Source: Myxococcales bacterium (lineage in GTDB: Bacteria; Myxococcota_A; Polyangia; Polyangiales; Polyangiaceae). From it: 64,000 nt of DNA. The notes under the pieces were generated by a model that made no database searches, was not told the DNA's origin, and saw nothing but the letters and a program-made list of their open reading frames with translations. Position 1 is the stretch's first letter, and each line of letters opens with the position of its first letter. Positions 8,405 through 16,116 of this stretch are shown here, in pieces. Location of the stretch: assembly GCA_016191785.1 (NCBI GenBank), contig JACPVJ010000149.1, positions 1 to 64,000 of the forward strand, read 5' to 3'. The position numbers and the translations under genes were made by a program.

Positions 8405-10018
8405 GTGATGACCGAAGCGGCCGCCAAGCGGAGCTACATGCCGTCCGTCGTCCCGGGCGGCGACCCGTACAGCGAGCTTCTGGCGCGCACGCGCGGCATG
8501 AGAAAGAGCCAGCGCTCGCAGCGCGACGCCTGGTTCAACGCCTTGCCCATCGAGGGGAAGGACGACGTCTTGTTCGAGCTCGAGGTGCTGCTCAAGGCCA
8601 GCGCGTGCTTCGTGAACCCGCGAAATCACCCCGGGCACCCCCGGCGCACGCCGGTGGTCGCGCAGGACTTCCGCGAGGCCACGCTGCTCTTCCGCGACGG
8701 CATGCAACACGCGCTCGAGCTGACACGCCACCTGCTGGGCACGCGCGATCGGGCGTTGGTGTTTCACCGGTACCTCGAGACCGTGCTCCCCGAGGACCGC
8801 CTGCGCAGCCAGCTGGTCGGCGAGGGGTCCGACCAGGGCACCCCCGAAGCGAGCCTGGTGGCGCTGCGCCACGGTCTCTCGCGCTGGGTCGAGGTGCTCG
8901 AGGGCGTGCTGCGTGGGCCGCGGGTTCCGTACCGCCTGTTCTATGCGGTGCTCTCCACCATCCAGCGCGAGGTCGCGTCGAGCGCGTACTTCAACCCGCT
9001 CACGGCCCTCGAGTTTCGCCCCGAGTTCGATCGCATCAAGTCCGGCCACGTGCTCGACTTGATCCGCGGCGTGCCCGGCGACGAGGCACACCGCCTGGTG
9101 GCGCTGTCGTTCTTGTCCTTGTTCCGCTCGCTCCGCTACGTGCGTCTGCTCGGCCGGATCGCCAACGAGCCCGGGGGGCGCCGTCGGCGGGTGGCCGGCC
9201 GCGCCTATCTGGTGCTCAGCGTGCTCCGGTCCGACGCCCGCGCCCTCGGTAATCACCTTCGCCAGCAGACCGGCGCTCTCTTGGCGGGCAGCTTCGAGCG
9301 CGATCTGATGCGAGTGAACATGCGCGACCTCGCCGGCCGGCGGGACGAGCTGCGCGCCAACGGGCATCGCTTGATCGGCATCAAGAGCGCGCTCGAGGGG
9401 GTCGCCGGCAGCCTGCGGCTCGAGACGCGACGGGCGTTTCACCACGACCTGCCGCCGATTGGCCAGGGCGCGGGCGAGGCCGAGCTGCGCGCGCACTTGA
9501 ACCGCGCCGCCGGCGACCTGAGGCCCGCGCTGCGCAACGCCATTCTGTTCCTGGGCAAGGCCCTGGGCACCAGCCTGGACGAGACGGGCGTCTTCGACGA
9601 TCACGCCGCGCTGCGCGAGACCAGTGACCGTCTGCGGCGCGACGTGTGGATGTTCGCGCAGATCGTCCGGGCGTTCGCCGCGAAGGCCGAGCACACACCC
9701 AGCGAGGACCGCTGGGGCTTCGTGCACAACTTCCAGTACGTCCGCGAGTTCCTGTCGTACTTCCGCACCATGGGGTACCCGCTCTTGCGCAGCACCGATT
9801 ATCCGCGCTTCGACGCGTTCTTGCGGGCCATGGAGCGGCTGGAGGACACCGACCTGGTCGACCCGTCTCGGCTCGAGGCGGCGATCGACGAGTGCGTCGC
9901 GTTCCACACCTTCCTGGTGAAGCTGTTCGACGACATCTCGCGACGCGACGTGCTCGCCGGCGTGCCCTTCGATCGCCGGGCGGCGGCGGGCGCGCTCAAG
10001 CTGTACATCAGCGATTGA
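8405..10018 (+). CDS. Conserved-looking 537-aa protein of unknown function
   Basis: I do not recognise this protein. It is soluble, mostly helical and lacks a signal peptide or membrane segment. The N-terminal part contains a Phe/Leu/Arg-rich helical region (FELEVLLKASACFVNPRNH) and the middle an Arg-rich stretch (GGRRRRVAGRAYLVL). The codon use is strongly GC3-biased along the whole length, which supports a real gene. A GTG at 8405 and an ATG at 8408 both serve as possible starts. It follows the AgmX-like lipoprotein gene by 10 bases and may be in its transcript. Confidence 0.7.
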   Translation: MMTEAAAKRSYMPSVVPGGDPYSELLARTRGMRKSQRSQRDAWFNALPIEGKDDVLFELEVLLKASACFVNPRNHPGHPRRTPVVAQDFREATLLFRDGMQHALELTRHLLGTRDRALVFHRYLETVLPEDRLRSQLVGEGSDQGTPEASLVALRHGLSRWVEVLEGVLRGPRVPYRLFYAVLSTIQREVASSAYFNPLTALEFRPEFDRIKSGHVLDLIRGVPGDEAHRLVALSFLSLFRSLRYVRLLGRIANEPGGRRRRVAGRAYLVLSVLRSDARALGNHLRQQTGALLAGSFERDLMRVNMRDLAGRRDELRANGHRLIGIKSALEGVAGSLRLETRRAFHHDLPPIGQGAGEAELRAHLNRAAGDLRPALRNAILFLGKALGTSLDETGVFDDHAALRETSDRLRRDVWMFAQIVRAFAAKAEHTPSEDRWGFVHNFQYVREFLSYFRTMGYPLLRSTDYPRFDAFLRAMERLEDTDLVDPSRLEAAIDECVAFHTFLVKLFDDISRRDVLAGVPFDRRAAAGALKLYISD

Positions 10019-10050
10019 GCGCGACCCTCGAGCCCAGCTCGAGACAAAAC

Positions 10051-10104
10051 AGGAAGCGGGAAGACGAGCCGGTAGTTGCCTACCGACCTGTCCTCCCGCT
10101 TCCT
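10051..10104 (-). terminator. Intrinsic terminator of the H1-like transcript
   Basis: Two 11-base arms, AGGAAGCGGGA (10051-10061) and TCCCGCTTCCT (10094-10104), are perfectly complementary, with a second inner stem (CGGTAG/CTACCG). Read on the minus strand the hairpin is followed by GTTTTGTCT. This fits a terminator for the leftward H1-like transcript; in the other direction there is no T-tract, but the hairpin may also affect the gene ending at 10018. Confidence 0.65.
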
Positions 10105-10378
10105 AGAAGCCAAAGATGGGCTGTTCGAGCGCGACCCGTGCCGCGCTCGCCAGCTCCAGGAGCCCCCCCGCACTCGCGACGAATCGCGGAAACGGAGCTG
10201 CCCATCCGGCGGAAGGCTCACGAACCAGCAGTGCTGCTTCGTGCGGCCACCGCGCTGTCGCGGGGCCGACCTCCCTCTTTCGACACGCCAGAGCCTCGTC
10301 CCGGTCTTCCACCCCGAAGTCGCCTCGCGAGGAGGCGACCCGGGGTTGGGCAGGCATCTGCCGCGTCTACCGTCGCAA
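10105..10378. other. 274-bp stretch between the H1-like gene and its terminator
   Basis: This is the presumed 3' part of the leftward H1-like transcript. An 84-codon minus-strand frame (10103-10357, ATG start) fills most of it and stops inside the terminator arm, but its third-position GC looks lower than in neighbouring genes and it has no recognised motif, so I do not call it. A short inverted repeat GTCGCCT/AGGCGAC lies at 10319-10339, near the H1-like stop. It may be a long 3'UTR, a small RNA or a weak gene. Confidence 0.35.
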
Positions 10379-10540
10379 TCAGGCCTTCTTGGCAGCCTTC
10401 TTGCGGCGAGCCTTGCGCTTCGCCGGCGCCTTGGCAGCAGCCTTCTTCGCCTTGCGCTTCGTCTTGCGCTTCGCGACCTTCGGCGCCTTCTTGGCTGCGG
10501 GCTTACGTGCGGACTTGGTGCGGGTCTTCTTTGCGGCCAT
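10379..10540 (-). CDS. Histone H1-like Lys/Ala-rich DNA-binding protein (53 aa)
   Basis: This short gene encodes 53 residues that are about 45 percent Lys/Arg with most of the rest Ala and Pro, starting MAAKKTRTKSARKP and containing AKK, KRK and KAPAKRK units. It resembles the Lys-rich C-terminal tail of histone H1 and small H1-like nucleoid proteins known from several bacteria including myxobacteria. A strong TAGGAGG Shine-Dalgarno stands 8 bases before the ATG at 10540. It has its own sigma-70-type promoter and a terminator, so it is a monocistronic or near-monocistronic unit. It probably binds DNA non-specifically. Confidence 0.85.
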   Translation of the reverse strand: MAAKKTRTKSARKPAAKKAPKVAKRKTKRKAKKAAAKAPAKRKARRKKAAKKA

Positions 10541-10605
10541 TTTTGATGCCTCCTACGAGCTTGGGGATAAAGGCAATGAAGCTCATCCCGAGGTATGTTG
10601 CACGA

Positions 10606-10635
10606 CGTATATTGCCACCTATTGTGATGTGTCAA
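10606..10635 (-). promoter_or_regulatory. Sigma-70-type promoter of the H1-like gene
   Basis: On the minus strand a perfect -35 TTGACA (10630-10635) is followed after 17-18 bases by ATATAC/TATACG (10606-10612). The area is unusually AT-rich for this window. The transcript would start about 60 bases before the H1-like ATG. Confidence 0.7.
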
Positions 10636-10648
10636 CGAAAAAAGTTCA

Positions 10649-10812
10649 GCTTGCATTTCGCGATCGCCCGAACGCCGTGGACAAACCCATGCAAGCAGTG
10701 CGGACCGATCACCTGGTCAGTGCCCTCGAACCGGCCGACGACATGACGCGGAACCATCGGAAACTGCGGCGGAATTCACTCCTTGACGCGCAGACTGAAG
10801 GCACGCTACGGC
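10649..10812 (+). promoter_or_regulatory. Upstream region of the OmpA lipoprotein gene
   Basis: Part of a 316-bp gap between the divergent H1-like and OmpA genes. It has a perfect 8-bp inverted repeat, GCTTGCAT (10649-10656) and ATGCAAGC (10689-10696), and a possible promoter with -35 TTGACG (10783-10788) and a weak -10 TACGGC (10807-10812, 18-base spacer). No gene is evident between the H1-like promoter and 10857. Confidence 0.4.
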
Positions 10813-10856
10813 TGTGCCCCTTCGGGCCAGATCGGCCCCCCTCGAGACCCCCCACC

Positions 10857-11660
10857 ATGCGCATCCGACCCCTGACCGTTTTTCTCGCCGCCACCCTCCC
10901 CGCGCTGCTCGTCGGCTGCGGCTACTCGCAAGAGGAGTGGGACCAGAAGGTCCGTGAGAACGAGAGCCTTCGCAACCAGCTGGCGGCGCAGCGCCAAGCT
11001 CACAAGAAGTGCGAGTCCGACTACGCCGATTCGCTGTCGGACATCGAAGATCTGAAGAAGAAGCTCAAGGAGCGCGGGATCAACATCGAGAACCTGAGCG
11101 CGAAGCTCGACGAAGAGCGCAAGGCGTTGGAAGAGTACCGCCGCCGCGCGGAGCAGCTCGACCAGATCCGCAAGCGCTTCGACTTGCTGCGCAGCAAGCT
11201 GCAGAAGCTGACCCAGCTGGGTCTGAAGGTGGCCGTGCGCGACAACCGCATGGTGATCCAGCTGCCCGGCGACGTGCTGTTCGACTCAGGGAAAGACAAA
11301 CTCAAGAAAGAGGGCGAGGACATCCTGAAGCAGGTGGCCGAGGTGGTGAAGAACGACTCGGACCTGAAGAACCGCGAGTTCCAGGTCGCCGGCCACACCG
11401 ACAGCAAGCCGCTCAAGGGCGGCGAGTTCAAGGACAACTGGGGCCTGTCCGCGATGCGCGCTCGCTCCGTGCTCATCTATCTGACCAGCGGCGCGCAGGG
11501 CGGGCTGGATCCGAAGAACTGGAGCGCCGCGGGCTACGCCGAGACCGACCCGGTGGCGGGCAACGACTCGGACGACGGCCGCACCAAGAACCGTCGCGTC
11601 GAGCTGGTCGTGCTGCCGAACGTGGAAGAGATGCTGAATCTGAACAGCCTGGCGCAGTGA
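10857..11660 (+). CDS. OmpA-family lipoprotein with coiled coil
   Basis: The 267-aa protein starts with a lipoprotein signal ending LLVGC (Cys21). A long coiled coil (about residues 28-120, heptad-like with Glu/Lys/Leu) leads to an OmpA-like peptidoglycan-binding domain (about 135-260) with VAGHTDSKPL, NWGLSAMRARSV and KNRRVELVV. It likely ties the outer membrane to peptidoglycan, with the coiled coil spanning the periplasm. I chose the ATG at 10857 because the signal peptide begins there; the longer upstream frame has no coding character. Its stop codon sits in a hairpin shared with the start of the next gene. Confidence 0.88.
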   Translation: MRIRPLTVFLAATLPALLVGCGYSQEEWDQKVRENESLRNQLAAQRQAHKKCESDYADSLSDIEDLKKKLKERGINIENLSAKLDEERKALEEYRRRAEQLDQIRKRFDLLRSKLQKLTQLGLKVAVRDNRMVIQLPGDVLFDSGKDKLKKEGEDILKQVAEVVKNDSDLKNREFQVAGHTDSKPLKGGEFKDNWGLSAMRARSVLIYLTSGAQGGLDPKNWSAAGYAETDPVAGNDSDDGRTKNRRVELVVLPNVEEMLNLNSLAQ

Positions 11661-11669
11661 GCCAGGCTG
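11645..11669 (+). promoter_or_regulatory. Hairpin across the ompA-like stop and before the phosphatase start
   Basis: CAGCCTGGC (11645-11653) and GCCAGGCTG (11661-11669) form a perfect 9-bp stem with a 7-base loop that contains the TGA stop. The phosphatase ATG is at 11671, so the stem covers the region where its ribosome binding site would be. There is no T-tract, so it is more likely to influence translation or mRNA processing than termination. Confidence 0.55.
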
Positions 11670-11670
11670 C

Positions 11671-12570
11671 ATGGCGCGCGCCGCTGCCGTCGACATCGGC
11701 ACCAACACCGTGCTCTTGGCGATCGCCGAGCGGCGCGGCGAGCTGCTCTTGCCGCTGTGCGAGCGCGCTCGTGTCACCCGCCTGGGTGCGGGCGTCGATC
11801 GCACACGACGAATTGCACCCACGGCGCGCGCACGCACGCTGGCGTGTCTGGGCGAGTTCGGCGCGCTGATCGCGCGGCACGGCGTCGAGCAGATCGACGC
11901 CGTGGGCACCAGCGCGCTCAGGGACGCCAGCGCCGACCCTAGCTTCTTGGACGAGGCCGAGCAGGCGCTGGGCGCGCGGCCGCGGGTGGTGAGCGGCAAC
12001 GAAGAGGCCGAGCTCACCTTTCACGGCTCGCTGAGCGGCCTGTCGAGCAGCGGCCCGGTGCTGGTCTTCGACGTCGGCGGGGGCAGCACGGAGGTCGTCT
12101 TCGGCACGGCCGACGGGTCCATCCAGCAAGCACACAGCCTGGACATCGGCAGCGTGCGCCTCTTCGAGCGTCACGTGATGAGCGATCCGCCGTCGCACGG
12201 CGAGCTTCAGGCGGTGCGCCATGCGGTGAAGAGCGCACTCGCGACGATCGCGGTGCCCGCCGTGCCGTTCGAGTTGATCGGCGTGGCCGGAACGGTGACC
12301 ACGCTGGGCGCCCTCGCGTGCCCGGGCACACCGCCGCACGGCGCGCGGCTCGAGCGCGCACGGGTCGAAGCTCAGGCCGAGCGGCTCGCGCGCCTCCCGC
12401 TCTCGCTGCGGCTCGGCCTGGCCGACCTCGATCCGGGCAGGGCCGACGTGATCCCGGTGGGCGGTGCGATCGTCAGCGAGGTGATGGCTTGGTGTGGCGC
12501 AGCTGCGCTCACGGTCTCGGAGCGCGGCGTGCGCTGGGGGCTCATCGAGCGGCGCCTGGCGCGGGCCTGA
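11671..12570 (+). CDS. Ppx/GppA-family phosphatase
   Basis: The 299-aa protein belongs to the exopolyphosphatase/pppGpp phosphohydrolase family of the ASKHA fold. It shows the N-terminal phosphate loop AAVDIGTNTVLLAIAE, the GTSALRDA segment, SGNEEAELTFHG and the second phosphate loop FDVGGGSTEVVFG. It would remove phosphate from polyphosphate or pppGpp in the cytoplasm; sequence alone does not decide which. It lacks the C-terminal HD-like half of E. coli Ppx, as do the many short bacterial members. It follows the OmpA gene by 10 bases. Confidence 0.88.
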   Translation: MARAAAVDIGTNTVLLAIAERRGELLLPLCERARVTRLGAGVDRTRRIAPTARARTLACLGEFGALIARHGVEQIDAVGTSALRDASADPSFLDEAEQALGARPRVVSGNEEAELTFHGSLSGLSSSGPVLVFDVGGGSTEVVFGTADGSIQQAHSLDIGSVRLFERHVMSDPPSHGELQAVRHAVKSALATIAVPAVPFELIGVAGTVTTLGALACPGTPPHGARLERARVEAQAERLARLPLSLRLGLADLDPGRADVIPVGGAIVSEVMAWCGAAALTVSERGVRWGLIERRLARA

Positions 12571-12630
12571 GCTTGGAAATCCCGTGCGATTTGCCGGGCC
12601 GGCTTGCGCTTCTCGACCGGGCGGCCCAAG

Positions 12631-12667
12631 CTTTCTCTGGCTGCCGCATCGAAGCTCAGCGAGAAAG
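12631..12667. repeat. Inverted repeat just upstream of the carD promoter
   Basis: CTTTCTC (12631-12637) and GAGAAAG (12661-12667) are complementary, with an inner GCTG/CAGC stem (12640-12643, 12657-12660). The right arm ends 2 bases before the -35 box of the carD promoter. It could be the transcript end of the phosphatase gene or an operator for carD. Confidence 0.45.
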
Positions 12668-12669
12668 AG

Positions 12670-12698
12670 TTGACAGAATACTTCCGTCTGACTAGAGT
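12670..12698 (+). promoter_or_regulatory. Strong sigma-70-type promoter of carD
   Basis: A perfect -35 TTGACA (12670-12675) and a -10 TAGAGT (12693-12698) are separated by exactly 17 bases. The predicted start lies near 12705, giving a leader of about 210 bases before the carD ATG. Confidence 0.75.
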
Positions 12699-12768
12699 GC
12701 CGCGCCTGGCGACCCCTAACCTCCGGTTGCCGTCGGTCGCCCGAAGCACATTGGAATGAATCACTTAT

Positions 12769-12822
12769 CCGAGCTGTTCGTTACACACCGTTGAGTGGTG
12801 TGCGAGCGAAAAAAGAGCTCGG
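12769..12822 (+). promoter_or_regulatory. Structured element in the carD leader
   Basis: An outer 7-bp stem, CCGAGCT (12769-12775) with AGCTCGG (12816-12822), encloses an inner 6-bp stem, CACACC (12784-12789) with GGTGTG (12797-12802). Both are perfect. I match it to no known riboswitch class. The rest of the gap between 12570 and 12917 holds the promoter and no visible gene. Confidence 0.5.
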
Positions 12823-12916
12823 GTGAACGTATAGGAATCTGTTCAGCACTCGGTGCGAGTGAGCCACGTGCGCTCACCGCCTCGCGAGCTGAAGTCATCT
12901 TCCGCAAGGAGTCCAC

Positions 12917-13423
12917 ATGCCCGCAAGTTCCGAAGTTGAGTTCAAGGTCGGCGACAAGGCTGTCTACCCCGCACAGGGCGTGGCGGAGGTCATCAGCATC
13001 GACGAGAAGGACATCGCCGGCTCGCGACAGCGCTTCTATGTGCTGCGCATCCTGGACACCGATCGCAAGATCATGGTCCCGGTCAGCAACGCGAACGCCG
13101 TGGGCCTGCGCCAGGTGATCAGCGAGCAAGAGATCCGCGAGATCTTCGACATCTTGCAAGAGCGCACGATTGGTTTCGACACGCAGACCTGGAACCGTCG
13201 CTACCGCGGCTTCATGGACAAGATCAAGACCGGCTCGATCTACGACGTGGCAGAGGTGCTGCGCGATCTGTACCGGCTCAAGGCGAACAAGCAGCTCTCG
13301 TTCGGCGAGCGCCGCATGCTCGACACGGCGCGCACGCTGATCGTGAAAGAGATCGCCATCGCTCGCGCACAGACCGAAGAGCAGGTTCGGACCGAGATCG
13401 AAGCGATCTTCTTCTCGAACTGA
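12917..13423 (+). CDS. CarD/CdnL-family RNA polymerase-binding regulator
   Basis: The 168-aa protein has the N-terminal RNA polymerase-interacting Tudor-like domain (FKVGDKAVYPAQGVAEVISI at about residues 9-28) and the helical C-terminal domain with the basic, Trp-containing stretch (RRYRGFMDKIKTGS...RDLYRLKANKQLSFGERRML). Length and layout match the stand-alone CdnL proteins of myxobacteria, which stabilise open complexes at rRNA and other promoters; it lacks the HMGA-like tail of Myxococcus CarD. An AGGAG precedes the ATG. A strong promoter and long leader lie upstream, and a terminator follows. Confidence 0.94.
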   Translation: MPASSEVEFKVGDKAVYPAQGVAEVISIDEKDIAGSRQRFYVLRILDTDRKIMVPVSNANAVGLRQVISEQEIREIFDILQERTIGFDTQTWNRRYRGFMDKIKTGSIYDVAEVLRDLYRLKANKQLSFGERRMLDTARTLIVKEIAIARAQTEEQVRTEIEAIFFSN

Positions 13424-13440
13424 GATCGGGTGATCTGCGC

Positions 13441-13472
13441 CGGGACGCGCCGCCTTCGGGCAGCGCGTCCCG
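13441..13472. terminator. Hairpin terminator with TTCG loop between convergent genes
   Basis: CGGGACGCGC (13441-13450) pairs perfectly with GCGCGTCCCG (13463-13472); after one mismatch the inner GCC/GGC closes a TTCG tetraloop. It lies between carD and a leftward lipoprotein gene and can serve both. T-richness beyond it is weak (GCATTT on the plus side). Confidence 0.65.
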
Positions 13473-13491
13473 CGTGCATTTCGGCCCAGCG

Positions 13492-13947
13492 TCAGGTTCC
13501 GCCGTCGTCGCGCTGCTGAATCGGCGGGACCGGTGGCACCTCGAGCACCACGCGCCAGCTTCCGTCCTCGCGCACGCACTTCAGCTGCTCGCGCTGGGTT
13601 TCGGGGGCCTCGCCGCTGACCGTGACCACGGCCCAGTCGCCGTGGACTGCGGCCTGGTAGCGCCGCGGCGTGAACCGCAGAGAGAAGCGCGACGGCACGA
13701 GCATCTCTTCCGGGGCGACCTTCCGACCCGAGAGCGCGCTGGCGCGCTTGGCGCGCTCCGCCAGGTTCTGCTTGGCGTCGGACCAGAGCAGGTCGTACGC
13801 GGCGCGCGCCGAGGTGGGGTTGCCGTGCACGCGCTGCATGCGCTCGACGAACTCGCGCACCACGCGCTCCGGCGCGTCGTCCGGCGCCTCGCGCTCGCAG
13901 GCCGCGAGCACCAGGCACAGGGCGGCGGCGAGCCGGCCCGCGGTCAC
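13492..13947 (-). CDS. Small lipoprotein of unknown function
   Basis: The GTG at 13947 overlaps the trpS stop (GTGA) and gives a clean lipoprotein signal, [11 protein letters not shown], with the lipid-attached Cys at about residue 16. The mature 135-residue domain ([17 protein letters not shown]...[11 protein letters not shown]...WRVVLEVP) looks like a small NTF2/DUF4878-like or similar cystatin-fold lipoprotein of the kind with a helix followed by a curved sheet, but this is a weak impression. It shares a transcript with trpS and ends before the TTCG terminator. Confidence 0.7.
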   Translation of the reverse strand: MTAGRLAAALCLVLAACEREAPDDAPERVVREFVERMQRVHGNPTSARAAYDLLWSDAKQNLAERAKRASALSGRKVAPEEMLVPSRFSLRFTPRRYQAAVHGDWAVVTVSGEAPETQREQLKCVREDGSWRVVLEVPPVPPIQQRDDGGT

Positions 13948-14957
13948 GACTGGGGTGCCCGCACGTTCATGCCCATGGCTTGCCGCACGTCTGCCATCGT
14001 CTGGGTCGCGATCGAGCGCGCGCGCTCGGCGCCCGACTCGAGCACCCGCAGCACTCGCTCGGGCTGGGCGCGAAGCTCTGCCGCGCGCGCCTGGATCGGG
14101 CCGAGCTCGGCGTTCAGCGTCTCGGTCAGGCGCTTCTTGCACGACCCGCAGCCCAGGGCCCCGGACCGGCACTCCGCGTCGATTTGCTGGACCTCGCCGG
14201 CCGGCGTGAGCGCGGTGTGGAGCGTGAAGATGTTGCAGACCTCGGGCCGCCCCGGATCGCCCATCTTCAGCTTGAGCTCGTCGGTGAACGCACCCTTCAG
14301 CTTCTTCTCGACCACCTTCGGCTCGTCGAAGAGATCGATGGCGTTCCCCAGCGACTTGCTCATCTTGCGCTTGCCATCGAGGCCCATGATGCGAGGGGTC
14401 ACGGTCAGCTTGGGCTTGGGCTCGGGGAAAATCTCGCCGAAGCGCGCGTTGAACTTCCGGCATATCTCCCTGGACAGCTCCAGGTGCTGGACCTGATCGT
14501 TGCCCACCGGCACGACCGTCGCGCGGTAGAGCAAGATGTCGGCAGCCATCAGCACCGGATAGGTGAAGAGGCCGGCGTTGACGTTCTGCTTGAACTGCTC
14601 GCTCTTCTCTTTGAACTGCGTCATCCGGTGCAGGTCGCCCATCGGCGTGACGGTCGAGAGGTACCACGCGAGCTCCATGTGCTGGGGCACGTCGCTCTGG
14701 ACGAACACGGTGCACCGATCGGGATCGAGCCCCGCCGCCAGATAGGACAGCGCCGTGCCGAAGATGCGCGTCGGCATCTCGGAGGCTTCGTACTCGCTGG
14801 TTGCGGCATGTGCGTCCACGACGCAGAAGAGCGAGTCGTAGACGCCCTCGCGGCTGAGCGAGACCCAGTTCTTCAACGCCCCGAGGTAGTTGCCGATGTG
14901 AAGCTCACCGCTGCCCGTGGGCTGCATGCCGGAGAAGATGCGAGGTGCAGAGGTCAT
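13944..14957 (-). CDS. trpS: Tryptophanyl-tRNA synthetase
   Basis: The 337-aa class I synthetase charges tRNA-Trp. The ATP-binding motif GELHIGN lies at residues 17-23, the KMSKS loop at 198-202 ([11 protein letters not shown]), and the Trp-specific stretch [21 protein letters not shown] at about 138-158. It has a CGSCKK motif near residue 255. Length is typical. It diverges from the DNA methyltransferase gene over about 100 bp and is followed by a translationally coupled lipoprotein gene. Confidence 0.96.
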   Translation of the reverse strand: MTSAPRIFSGMQPTGSGELHIGNYLGALKNWVSLSREGVYDSLFCVVDAHAATSEYEASEMPTRIFGTALSYLAAGLDPDRCTVFVQSDVPQHMELAWYLSTVTPMGDLHRMTQFKEKSEQFKQNVNAGLFTYPVLMAADILLYRATVVPVGNDQVQHLELSREICRKFNARFGEIFPEPKPKLTVTPRIMGLDGKRKMSKSLGNAIDLFDEPKVVEKKLKGAFTDELKLKMGDPGRPEVCNIFTLHTALTPAGEVQQIDAECRSGALGCGSCKKRLTETLNAELGPIQARAAELRAQPERVLRVLESGAERARSIATQTMADVRQAMGMNVRAPQS

Positions 14958-15059
14958 GTTCGCCAGGCGTCAGGTAGCCTCCCGAAGGAGCGCGGGCAAG
15001 TCCCTGCCGCCCCGAATTTGGCCCGAGGACCGCGACACTCGTTACGATTTCGTTCGAGA

Positions 15060-16103
15060 ATGCACGGACCGACTCGGACGATTCGCCTGGAGTGGGCCGG
15101 CAAGAGCGCGCAGCTGGCGCCACCGCCGGCGCGGCTCGAGCCTCTGCGCGGCGGACACCCAGGGTGCATGCTGGTCCACGGCGACAACCTGCTGGCCATG
15201 CGCGCGCTCGGCGAGCGAGCCGGCTCGCCCTTCTCGCTGATCTACCTCGACCCGCCCTTCTTCACCGGTCGCCAGCACGAGCGGGTCGACCGACGGCGCG
15301 ACCCCGAGACGGGCAACGTGGTGCGGTTGATGCGGCCTGCCTTCGACGATCGCTGGGACAGCCTGCAGCACTACCTGGGCGAGCTCGGGACGCGAGTCGA
15401 GGCCGCGCGGGCGCTCTTGGCGCCGGACGGCTGCTTGGTCGTGCACGTGGATCCCAAGACCAGCCACTACGCCAAGGTGATGTGCGACGAGATCTTCGGC
15501 CCCGAGTGCTTCGCCAGCGAGATCGTCTGGCGCTACCGGCGCTGGCCGGCCAAGACCAAGAACTTTCAGCGCGTGCACGACGTGCTGCTGCGTTACGTGG
15601 CGAAGGCGGACGTCGAGCCCAAGTTCCGGCAGCTGTACGAGCCGCTGGCGGCCTCGACCCTGAAGACCTGGGGCGACAAGAAGCAGCGCGCCGTGGTCGG
15701 GGGCGACGGGCGACGCACGCGTTCGAGCCGGACGGAAGAGGCGACGCCCGGCGCGCCGCTGGGCGACGTCTGGGAGATCGGCATCGTGGCGCCGATTGCC
15801 CGGGAGCGCACTGGCTACCCCACGCAGAAGCCCGAAGAGCTGCTCGAGCGCTTGATCCGAGCCTGTACCGATCCGGACGATCTGGTGCTCGACCCCTATG
15901 CAGGGAGCGGGACCACGCTGGCCGTGGCCGCGCGGCTGGGGCGTCGCGCGGTAGGCATCGACGTCGGCGGCGAGGCGGTGCGCGTGGCGCGCAAGCGCTT
16001 GAAGGCGCAGGGCGTCCGCCCTTACGAAGAGCGGGTCGTGCTCGAGGCGCCCGGTCCAGCCAAGACCAAGCCGGGTTCCCGGGCCACAGCGCTGGCGGGC
16101 TGA
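15060..16103 (+). CDS. Orphan DNA methyltransferase, beta class (N4/N6)
   Basis: The 347-aa protein carries the catalytic motif DPPF (residues 64-67, LIYLDPPFFTG) before the SAM-binding motif LDPYAGSGTT (277-286), the order of the beta class of amino-methyltransferases such as CcrM and HinfI-like enzymes. GYPTQKPEELLERLI is the usual lead-in to motif I. It would methylate adenine N6 or cytosine N4 at an unknown site. No restriction endonuclease is adjacent. The ATG at 15060 is chosen because the frame upstream is antisense to trpS. Confidence 0.88.
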   Translation: MHGPTRTIRLEWAGKSAQLAPPPARLEPLRGGHPGCMLVHGDNLLAMRALGERAGSPFSLIYLDPPFFTGRQHERVDRRRDPETGNVVRLMRPAFDDRWDSLQHYLGELGTRVEAARALLAPDGCLVVHVDPKTSHYAKVMCDEIFGPECFASEIVWRYRRWPAKTKNFQRVHDVLLRYVAKADVEPKFRQLYEPLAASTLKTWGDKKQRAVVGGDGRRTRSSRTEEATPGAPLGDVWEIGIVAPIARERTGYPTQKPEELLERLIRACTDPDDLVLDPYAGSGTTLAVAARLGRRAVGIDVGGEAVRVARKRLKAQGVRPYEERVVLEAPGPAKTKPGSRATALAG

Positions 16104-16116
16104 GTACACTCGCTGC

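Noticed and set aside
8384-9907. Long minus-strand frame opposite the 537-aa unknown gene
   Set aside because: Composition and codon bias favour the plus-strand gene. The minus-strand translation is His/Arg/Leu-rich without motifs.
10116-10856. Upstream extension of the OmpA-type frame
   Set aside because: The lipoprotein signal peptide starts at ATG 10857. The extension crosses the H1-like gene in antisense and the AT-rich promoter region.
13980-15059. Upstream extension of the DNA methyltransferase frame
   Set aside because: It is antisense to trpS; the methyltransferase begins at ATG 15060.
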